A stretch of DNA of 64,000 nucleotides, taken from contig JADNRY010000208.1 of assembly GCA_015501585.1 (NCBI GenBank), positions 42,367-106,366 on the forward strand, written 5' to 3'. The stretch's first letter is position 1. Each line of letters opens with the position of its first letter. This DNA is from Rhodocollybia butyracea. Taxonomy: Eukaryota; Basidiomycota; Agaricomycetes; Agaricales; Omphalotaceae. The translations under genes and the position numbers were made by a program. The notes beneath the pieces were generated by a model that searched no databases, was not told where the DNA came from, and was given only the letters and a program-made list of their open reading frames with translations. Below are positions 54,480-64,000 of the stretch, piece after piece.

Positions 54480-54930
54480 TAACCCACCAACGAACACCGG
54501 TCCGGTCCGGGAATAGATAAGATTATCCAGTGCGCTTTTCTCCTTCGTTCGCCCTCTCTTCCTTACCAGTTGATATTCAACCGTGATATGCTGTATCAAT
54601 ATCTAAAGAGCGAACATATCTTCATCCACCATCACGAGCTTTGGTCTGGATATATAATAACATTTCGGACTTGGCTCTCATATTCAGAAAGCAGAGGTTT
54701 GCCGCGTATAGGTTTTTCCTTTCCTTTCCCGCTGATCGACCGCAAATCTCTGCACTGGCTGAAATTGAACTCAGACTCAAAGGAATTGCTGTTGGCCAGA
54801 GTCGGCAATCTTACGCTGGTTCTTCCGTGTATTTCACTTATGAGAAACAGATCGCTACCTAGATTCACATTACAAGCATTTCATTATGTACACATCCATA
54901 ACAACGTCTAGTAAATCGAGTGGCAAGAAC

Positions 54931-57033
54931 TTATAAGTGGTGCGGTACCGACGCCGCTCTACCATACACGTTCAGGAATGATTCACAGTAGAATAATGCC
55001 AAGTTAAGTTCTACACGCTCCAGACGTGTTGAGTAATTATGTGCTGAAGTGGTGTCCGGGAAAGCTTCCACCAGTTCCGCGGGCTTAACACCCTCCCAAT
55101 TCTCATCACTTTATGGAGCATCTGTAGGAATGGCGCCCTATCGACCACAGAAGTTGCCCCCAGCCCCTGCGTAGCTTCTGCGATGTTCACCTGGTTTACC
55201 AACCCTACCCAGCATTGATTCACGAGCGTATTCCTGTCGGTCCAGGCCATCTTGCTTTCATCCAAAACGCCATCCAATGCTTCTAACTCATGTCGGAAAT
55301 TGAGCTCACATAGCTCCCACAGAACTGCTCGTGCCACGCTGGCGTCAGGTAGTCCATCACTCCCGATCAATTTACCTTCCCAGTATACAGGAGCATCCAT
55401 GAACGAGCCACCCTTGTCAATCCTCAATGTATTCTCCAGGACATCTCGCATATCGGCGTGTCGCATACCACTTCTCGTTTCCGATGCAGAGCCTGTGTGG
55501 AGTCCACCAACAACATCGAGCAGGCTCCTCCAGCATTTATTTGAGAGCTTGATAGGCGCAACCTGTGGAGTATGCAACCTGCTGAGAACAGAATCACGAA
55601 TCCTCAACCATGACTTGAACAACGTCGCAACGATATGTTCTTGTGCAGGTGATACAATGCAGCGAGGAGGGGGTACAACAAAACCTCCATCAGCAACACT
55701 ATCTCGTGGCGGCGCCACCTTCCGGGAGGCCAGTATGCTGAGTGACTTGACCCAAGCGTGCACGGCTTTGGGCATAAGCGGACTTGAGGGATCAGTGAAT
55801 GTCACTCCCAGTGAACTTCTCGCAATAGTCTTTGTTGGTTTGTAGTCCAGCTTCCATTTTGACGCTGAAACAGAGGTTGAACATTAGATTTTCCCCTCTT
55901 TCAGTATTCACTGCCAGACTTACAAGTAGACTCTCTGGCCATAGCCATTTTTGTGCCTCGCCATCGCGTCCCTCTATCCGAAGATACTCGCAAAGGATTC
56001 GATGAACCGAAGAGTGATGGCCCTTGAAACTGTAACCGAATGTACGCCGCCATTGCACTGTATCGCTCAGTCTTATTGGCTAACCCAATGTAGATTAGAT
56101 CGTGTGATGGCTCCTCGTCAGCACAATTCAGGAGGTACCCTGTGTGCAGCTTGATTCGCTGAGAGGATCTTCTGTGATTACATTTGCCACCTTATCTACG
56201 CGCGCATTAGCGCAGTCTGCTGCAGCACGAACCAACCAGACAGGAATCCCCGCATGGAAAAGAATATCCGCATCTTCAGCTTTTTCTACGAATCCCCCCA
56301 TCAAATTCTGCACCGCATGTTTCCTTTTGCGCTGCTTGGCATCGAGCATTCTAGTCTTCCACTGGTTGCTCAGCCAGCGAAGTCGGGCATCCAGCTCCAA
56401 TACGTGACGCTGAATGACTCTTATACGCAAGAGACACCGAGCCCGCGTTGAGGGTTCTGGCAGGAGAGTCATCTCCAAGCGCAAAGCTCCGATCCCATCG
56501 AGAACAAATTTGTCTGTCCGTACATCATCGCGGATACTTTCGAGTACACTGTCAGCCATGGCTATTAGAAGACTGGCCAAGTCTTCATTCACTACACCCA
56601 CATCAGTGTGGGGGCTAGAAGTTTGCCGTATGACAAAGTGCTCATCCCTTGGGACGATCCAAGCCGGAGAGAACTTGCTTTCGATACCGAGTTGAGGTGT
56701 ACGTATGAGGAGTAGATGTGGCGTAGACCACGAGAGTGGTTGAGGGTAGTATAGAGGTCATCCCGCCCAAAATGTTTATCTCGCCGAAGCCGTACTCGAC
56801 ACATATTGAGAGGGGGAGCATACAAGTAGTCCACATTCGGTGATGTTAGTAGTACACCTTCTGGTAACAAAGATCCCACACAGCCATCGAAGTACTTTAA
56901 GTCTGGTGTCGCATTCGTCAGGTCGCGTTCGGAACAATCACACAATCCTCTTACCCGTTCCATTCTGTGCAAACTGAAGTAGGGCTTCAGGATCATTCTT
57001 GAAAATTTTGTATGTCAATAGCACTGGCTCCAT
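54931..57033 (-). pseudogene. 664-aa unknown protein, copy B with three 1-bp deletions
   Basis: Collinear with 29592-31697. Single-base deletions against copy A occur in a G-run near 56755, in a G-run near 56165 and in CCCAAGTTC (now CCCAATTC) near 55098. The first lies early in exon 2 and shifts the frame, so a full-length product is not expected. All are 1-bp losses in or next to short runs, so consensus error must be excluded before calling decay. Confidence 0.65.
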
Positions 57034-57578
57034 TATCTGCACTCGAGCGTTAATCATATTGTCTAAACCACTTCACAAGACAGATACTATAACTGACCTT
57101 CGCGATTTGATTGTATAACAATTTCTTTTTTAGAAGCCCACGAAATTTCCGTAAATCTAATAAGCTTGGAGTAGTTTTTTTTAGAAATGCACAAAGTTTC
57201 CGTAAACTGAGAAACAGGAGGAGAGATCCTATTCCCGACGCAGATAGTACAAAACTGAACTGCTAGTTGTAACACAGAGTGAGCGTTCAGAATCTTTAGA
57301 CGCTCATGCGACATAGTCACATGCCCATCCTACGTCAGTCACACAGTCACGCGACACTTCCTCATCGCTGAATGGTACTGCCCACTGCGTTGGAACTTTC
57401 GAGGATTTCCTCGAAACAAGCAGGTGCCAGCTCTCCGCGCTTGCCCTGCATACTATCCTATGGCTCTGTGTATCTCATGCACATGTTTCTTTAACGCCTG
57501 ATGGTTCTATCAGATTCTAGGATTTAGCACTCTTCGATACAGTGTATGACCTATGTATATTGACTATTGGACCGCTGT

Positions 57579-58573
57579 CTATGCTACAAACAACACCTGG
57601 CAATTGACTAAAACTTTCTCCGTATCATATGCCGACGGTCCCATTATATCCTCCAGGGCAATCGATCTTACCCTCGTAAAATACAGCGGAGCCACCCCTG
57701 GCGCGATCTCAACGTGGAACAGCGTCACTAAACCCACCTTACCGCAATCTTCATGCCTCGAAATCAGATTATTCCTCGTTTTGGCTGAACCGTAACGAAT
57801 AGATGATACCAATTTCCCTGTACCAGGAATGTATGCAAAGTCACTGTGGCTGAGCTGTACTCCGGGCCATTCAATTCCATCCTTCAGCCGGATGGTTATC
57901 TCCCAAGCAAACGCTCGTGTTGCTCTCTGAAATCGGCCTTGGAATTGTTCCTTCGTTTCTAAAGGACCTTTCCACCAGCCTTTTACTTGCTGATACCCAA
58001 CGCGTGTGACTGCGAATGTCTCGCGTTGATATTTCAGTGCAAATTTTTCAGCACCGTCGAGAAGGTCCTGCAGCTCTTTCGAAGGCATTCTGTTGGCTTC
58101 CATGCACGATAGCTTGTGTGATGGCCAGTCATTTCTCTGGCACTCCGTACTCTAAACCAACTTGATTAGTAAATTATCGTAGAGTTCCTCGGGCTCACTC
58201 ACACAGTACGACTTGGACTTGCACTTGCTGCACTTCTTCCAGTTTTTTGTCAGCGCTTTCTGGCATCCTTGACAGCGCTAGGTTCTGCATCCTCAGTTGA
58301 CTTTCCAAAATATACTTTTCGTTGAAACGTACCACTATATCGACAGTAACAGACATCGCGGGTGTTCTGGAGATGAGTTAATGAACGATAAATCGCACAC
58401 CCAGCGCAGCACGATATTGCTGGTCTGGAGCATTCCCATGGCAAGTTATTAGTTAATGAACACAAAATCGCACAGCCAGGGCAGCACGATCTTGCTGGCC
58501 TGGAGCATAATTCACATGGTAAGATATTACTGCCTTCTCTCTTTCTACGCTTCTCTTCCTTGGGGTAAGCCAT
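57579..58573 (-). CDS. MYND zinc-finger protein, copy B
   Basis: Same gene as 32248-33236 with the finger ligands unchanged. One added A near 57588 alters the last codons (ends CQVLFVA instead of CQVLL) without reaching a domain. The N-terminal exon uncertainty is the same as in copy A. Confidence 0.6.
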
Positions 58574-58616
58574 ATTCTTTGTACATGCTCACTTGGTATA
58601 GCTACTCACTATTGTT

Positions 58617-60202
58617 ATGCCTAGTTCTCATAGCACTATGGCTGTGTATCAACCTCGCGGTCTTGCAAACGAGCTATTTCGCCTCATCGCCGAAGAAGCA
58701 GGCCCCCAGGTCATCACTCAAGCGCTCCCAGCATCCAAATTTATTTATAACATGTTCATGCCGTTTGTCTACGAGAGTCCGCCTCCTTCGGCCTTGAAAA
58801 CCCTTGCTCTCCTTGACAAGGAGCGTAAACCGCTTCGACAAAGCCACCCCGCAGCATTTGTGAAAAGGCTTTCCATTTCGGGAAAGGGCTGGAATGCAGA
58901 TGAGCTCAAGACCGCAATACAGCACGCACTTCAAAATATTGAGCTTCACAACCCTGACTGCCGCCTTCAGTCATTTTCTGTAGCATGTGCCAACTATGCG
59001 TTACCCATCGTCCTGCCCTGCGCTGCCAACTCTTTGCTTTCTCTCAAGGAACTTGAGCTTTACATATCTTACCCCACACTCTGCACCCGTGCGTGTGTCT
59101 CCTTAGTGGTATGTTCTCATCCAATCTGGTTGAACTGTCTGGTTTATTTTGTCCAATTGAATAGACGTCCCTCTTTGCGCTGGGGCTTGAGAAGGTGACT
59201 CTCGCCCTGCCGCGTGCATTTTCGCTTCGTGAGTATCCACTCTTGTGTTCATTGATGTGGCCTGATGGATGACTGTAGCGCGTTTTGCTACTATAGCAAC
59301 ACTTTTAAAATCGTTATGCGATATCGCTAGTCAGAGCCTTACCCAGCTTGAATTCCATGTCCCATCTCTCCAAGGGAATAGCGACCTGCACTCCAAGCTT
59401 CCCGCTCTGTTGAGTGACGTGACATTTGTGTTTCCTCATCTGAAAAAGCTCGTCTACATTGCTGAAGGACACTACTTTTCCCTAGTCCCTTTTCTCCAAC
59501 GCCATCCGCTTATCACAGAGCTCCGATACTTCGTTAACTGCCCTCCTGATATCTCTTCGCTGCTGGAGGAACGTCACCTGCTTCCCAATCTCTCACGATT
59601 ACATACGTATATCCACGATGCCCTCTGTTTCACAGAGATTGAGCATACCGCGAAGTCTGTGCCGCATCAACTGGTAGCTTTACAAGTAAAGCTCAGCAAG
59701 TTCAGCAACTCCGTTGATCCAGGGCTAAATAAACTTCAAAAACATTTAATGCTGATCGAGACACTGCGATACCTTTGCATCGATGATCCTCTATTATTCG
59801 GAGGATTTAGCTATCAGACTGCTGTCGCCTTTATCCAGGCATGCCCTCGCTTGATCGAGTTTAAAATCTTTGGAAAAGCTGAATGGTTTCTGCACAAATC
59901 TCAGGTATGCTTTCTTTCTCTGCGCTCCAATTGTTATTCATTATTGCTTTAAGGAGATTACCGGTATCTTGACGACCTGCATAAATTCTCTCCATGAGCT
60001 ATGCTTTCTGTCCATTCGCACCGAGTGGTATATTTACGACGTGGCCGAGCGCTTCGAAAGGGCCATACAGGCAGCAAAACCAACGTTTATTTTCCACTCA
60101 AATCGCCGTGTACACATTCAGGCTGTCCGAACGTTCGACGAGGGCGAGCCGGTTTGGTCGTATCTGCTTATAGGTTCCCCTCAGTTACCAAATATGCTCT
60201 AA
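58617..60202 (+). CDS. F-box/LRR-like protein, copy B
   Basis: Same four exons as copy A, all open (476 residues). A few substitutions: Pro to Leu in exon 2 (CCG to CTG near 59181) and Pro or Met-Pro to Leu near 59752. Function is tentative as for copy A. Confidence 0.58.
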
Positions 60203-60575
60203 GTTTCTATTCAGTATATCTATTGACGTTTTGTATACATATTTGCATACAAATAAACTTTTGGTTTTGGTTTCAATGTTCGTTTGATTGACTTAAGGGG
60301 AAGCGATCCTCGGAAAAAATGTAGGTGCTAGCCTGTATTAGGCCTAGTGTTTTTAAGTTGTTTTTACTGTATTTTTATCTATTAACTCCACGAACCACAT
60401 TCCGCATTCCGAACTGTTCCGAAGCGCTTAGCTTCTAGGGCGCTCATTCTCTGATTGTTTACCATCATGTAGCACGAACTCGATTCTGCTGCTGGTACAA
60501 GGGCTTCGTCCCTCAACCATGGTGTCCTAGACTATGATCTATGTATATTTTAGAACTACTTGACAATATACGCTA

Positions 60576-63380
60576 TCAATTGGAATGTGAAGGCCCTGCC
60601 TGGTTGTGCTCCTCGTCATAGATTTTCCATGGCTGAGCCGTTTCAAACAGCTCCTTCCGCGTCTGATAATCAGCAAGCTCCGGTGTTTGTAAAAACTCGA
60701 TCTGACGGCTAATGCGGTCTCGAAGGCCTTGAAGACGCTGGACATCCGTAATTCGCCTTGACCATCTTCCCTCGTTGTCCCTGGCAAACCTCCAGATGTC
60801 ATCCAGGCACCATGTGCTTTCGGCTCTGACCTGAAGAAGAATTAACTCCCTCATACGGGGATGCATATAATGTGACCTCCACCCTTCGGTGACCATCTGG
60901 CCCTTCACCACCGAAGAAATTTTACCTGTCTTGAAAAGGTAGAACTCCAAAACAGCGTTCTCCCGGTGACACCCGCAATTCAAGATGTGTTCTAAATTTT
61001 CTGGTCTTTTAACGTTGGGCCTGCAGCTGCGATATGGGGTTCCAGTAACTGTCCAGTCCCTAGTCGAACCGTCTTCGTCATTTTCCTTCGTAGTTCTTTG
61101 GTGAGAGTGTTGGAGACACCGCACGTTCCCGGCCTCAGTCATTAGAATATGAAGAGATAGCGAGTAACAAATACTGGCGCACTCAGGAACAAAATTGTCG
61201 ACATTCCTCATGAGGCGCCGGTATTCTTTCGGGACAGTAGTCTGCTTGAAGCGCCACTCAACGAGAGCTTGTCTTGCGGCCTCTAGATAGGGAGACACAT
61301 CAGTAGCTGGCTAGCAATGGTCAACTATAAGCATACCTCTCATAGCGGGGTCCCTTGCGTTTTCAAGGTCTTTCTCCCCTGTTGGCTCTGTTTAGTTTTC
61401 ATGACACCCGGGGACAACACCAGAAACAACTCACGTTCTCTACGCGTTTCTGTCTCTTCCTTTTCCTTCTTCTGCTTTCTCTTTGGCGCTGTCTTGGCCT
61501 CCGGCTCAGTAGCTGTTTTTGGAACGACATCGATCTGATTATAGGTATGCCCGGTGGACCCCATCAATGTCGATCCATACGAGCCGTCCTCGATTTTCAC
61601 TACCAAATCCCATCAGCAGTGTTATAGTTAATGCATGAAAGCCAACTTACATAAACCGCCGAAGAGGCTATCGCGGTTGACTTGGCCCATAGCACCAAAA
61701 TTGGATTCACCCACACCGCCGAAGAGGTTATCGCGGTTGACTTGACCCATAGCACCAAAATTGGATTCACCCACTCTGTGCGCTAATCGGAGCAGGTAAA
61801 TATCCACTTCTTTGATGACCAGACTAAGGCTCACCACAGGTAGTATCGCCACTTCCACCTCCTTTGTGCGCTAACAGGGAAAGCATTAATCAATGACTAA
61901 TACTGACTAGACCATGGGACTCACTCTCGACCGTGCTGTTATCTTTCGCATCATTCCAAGGCAAGGCTGGGCGTTCCATCCCAAACGATGGCTCAAGCGG
62001 CTTATGCCTCCAGTCCAACAACATCCCGCGGCTCACAGGCTGATCGAGACCAGCTCTGGTTCCGAAGCCGGCGTCAACCTGCTTCATAAAAGCATTGAAC
62101 GTGGTGCGCACGTAGTCGACAGTGTTATTCGTGTTCGCCGGGACAGGTTCAACCAAGTTCGAGACCTCGACAGTAACTGCTATTGTCCCATTAGTTGACT
62201 AGCACATAGCTCTGACAGCTTAATACACGTACTGTCCTCTCCTGTGGTAATTTTAGCCATTCCAGTATCCACGGGCATCTCATTGGCAGGCCTTTGAGCT
62301 TCATCTAAGGTGATGGAAGACTCCGTCCCCGTCTCTCCCCTTTCAACGCCATCCTGCGTAGAGTAACCGAAAGCCGGACGCAAGTGTTCGGAAGAGTTAC
62401 TTGTGTTCGTCAAGCCTTGCTCATTCAAATTGGGGACCTCTCCTTCCATACTGATATCAGCAGGAGTGAGTGGACCGACTTTGACTTCGACGCTACCTGC
62501 TAATTGTCTTATTAGTTGACTACAGTTTGAAAGTTTGTTCATGTACCGTCCTCTAATGAAGCGATTTTAGTTGGCCCAACATCCGCCTTATGGCTGTCAA
62601 CTTCAGTGCCATCTTGGGCAGTGTGAGCTTCAGTCGTTGTATGGTCTACATCAATATGGGAAGGAGTGGCTGGACCGGGTTCAACTTTCTCGCTTTCATG
62701 GGACACCTGTTGCCCATTGTAGATACTACCTGCTAATTGTCTTATTCAGTCGACGAATGCACAGTTCTGACGGCCTGCTTCACGTACCGTCTACAATGCT
62801 ATGGTTTAGCACCTCACTGCCAGATCCTCCAGAGTCATTATGAATGCCGAGTACCTTGGCTGCAGTATCACCTTTTTCGACGTTGTCTTGGGTACCAGAA
62901 GCTTCGTCGACGTCCATAGCCTCGCCATCTCTGGGAACGTCGACCATGGCTGTACCTTCGCCTTCATTCTCGTCTGTGCTAGTTGAGAAAACATTCGTTT
63001 CATTAGAAAACCACACACCACTGACAGAAGTCAACGGGGAGCACTCTATTGAGAAATCTTCAGGGGTTTGAACTTTAAAGCACTTCAGCAACTATGGACT
63101 GACCTTTTACAGTGTTATTGTTGAGTGCTGCTCTTGCCGCCAGGAGTTCACTTTCAATTTTGACAAGATTGCGTTCCAGAGTAGCCAATCCTGATCTACG
63201 GGTTGAAGCCTTTCTGGCTTCGACTTTTACCCGTTGGGCATCCCTCTTTTTCTCCAGTTCTTGGATAACTGCCGAATCATCGACACTCAGCAAATGTCAG
63301 CTACGCGGTCCAGAAATGCTGCACTTACGAATTTCTGGTTCAACTTCAACTTTCTGAATCTTCGTTCTGCGTGGAGGCAT
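60576..63380 (-). CDS. Modular acidic protein, copy B
   Basis: Collinear with 35239-38043 at constant offset 25337, so no net indel. The exon structure, 60-bp repeat pair (61656-61775) and homologous introns are retained. Occasional substitutions such as ACG to ATG near 63003. Presumed intact. Confidence 0.58.
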
Positions 63381-63653
63381 GACAACTGGCTATGTACAGC
63401 GAAATAATGCTGCGACAAGTTTTTATTCTATAACGCGAATTTTCGCTGTCACGCAATCCATTATTCATGTTTTTTTTTGACTAAATCGAGTTGTTTCTTT
63501 TACGCATTGAAAGGATCTTGCTCAGGCCCGATTTGGACCACATTCAGGATCCGCTCCAGGCCAGCTTTACTTGTGCTGTTACCTCCCTGCCACGATGCAA
63601 ACAAGTCACCAACTGATCCATTTTTCCCTGCTTTCTCTCTCTCTCTCTTCAGA

Positions 63654-64000
63654 ATGTCATCTGCGACCTCCGAGACATCCAAGCTGAAAAGCTCCAAACA
63701 CAGACGCTACTATCAACAGTGAGTCTTTCTGCTTCGTTCTAACGTCTTTCTTTCTTGAATCTTCCTTTGCTGAACAGACATTTGGAACATCGCCGTGCGC
63801 AGTCCCGCCAATACCAGCAGGAGAAGAGGGACCGAGACAACTTCTGCAAAGTCTATGGGATTCCTAACAAAAAAGTCCCCCGCCTCGAAAGCGGAGGACC
63901 ATACACACTAGCGGCGGTTCTTTGGAGCCTTGTCGGGTGGATGAAGGAGTACAGGTGGATTCGCTGTCACCAACTCTCGGGTCGTACCATCGCTTGACCG
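63654..64000 (+). pseudogene. Basic N-terminus protein, copy B (partial, 1-bp deletion)
   Basis: Same start and first intron as 38315-39297. In exon 2, AACGAAAAAAG of copy A reads AACAAAAAAG here near 63868; the lost G shifts the frame after IPN. The gene runs off the window, so a compensating change cannot be excluded. Confidence 0.6.

Larger units (their letters stand above)
51621..64000. mobile_element. 25.34-kb repeat unit, copy B (runs out of the window)
   Basis: Starts with the same GGCCTATAATCC as 26279 and is collinear with copy A to the last base; the offset drifts from 25342 to about 25337 through small indels. The non-genic stretches (51621-52441, 52943-53425, 54480-54930, 57034-57578, 60203-60575) hold the same content as in copy A. 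Differences are mostly single bases, often in homopolymers. Confidence 0.85.

Overview
The window is eukaryotic and fungal, most likely an agaricomycete basidiomycete. Genes are broken by many introns of about 50 nt with GT...AG ends. The families recognised are typical of mushroom-forming fungi: a HET-domain protein, single-pass membrane proteins with a Ser/Thr-rich stalk, a SMYD-like SET protein, an Ngaro-type tyrosine-recombinase retrotransposon and a KDZ-superfamily transposase with cysteine clusters. No bacterial-type feature, rRNA gene, CRISPR array or intact tRNA gene was seen.

Layout. (1) 1-6260: a tandem array of one small secreted-protein family on the minus strand. It has two apparently intact members (one cut by the window edge), two clear pseudogenes and a last-exon remnant. 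(2) 7369-9537: a single-exon HET-domain protein. (3) 10155-10801: a small secreted protein of unknown function. (4) 11642-13329 and 24420-26157: two paralogous membrane proteins in the same orientation; the second carries a +1 frameshift in exon 1. (5) Between them, a SET-domain gene is split into halves 8.6 kb apart (14290-14875 and 23440-23659) by an insertion with 11-bp inverted ends. Nested in that insertion are an Ngaro-like element with A1/B1/A2/B2 split direct repeats (16697-22372) and a 485-bp fold-back element with a 5-bp target duplication (22615-23099).

(6) From 26279 to the window end runs a 25.34-kb unit present head-to-tail: copy A is 26279-51620 and copy B starts at 51621 and leaves the window after 12.4 kb. 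The left edge of copy A falls exactly where upstream homology between the two membrane-protein paralogs stops, so it looks like an insertion boundary. Copy A carries a GIY-YIG nuclease-like gene, a 664-aa unknown, a MYND zinc-finger protein, an F-box/LRR-like protein, a 763-aa modular acidic protein, a basic 307-aa protein, a 448-aa coiled-coil protein and an apparently intact 948-aa KDZ-type transposase divergent from it. About 21 kb of this (28086-49470) is bracketed by long inverted repeats built from a short motif around AGCAAACYTCTGCTGTCTG.

Interpretation: the unit resembles a large cargo-carrying KDZ-type mobile element in tandem. The repeat structure, inverted arms and transposase are read from the sequence. 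Mobility of the whole unit, and any role of the cargo, are inference. Copy B differs mainly by single-base changes, several of which break reading frames; these could be decay or consensus errors. Exon structures were built by hand from splice signals and reading frame and have no transcript support.
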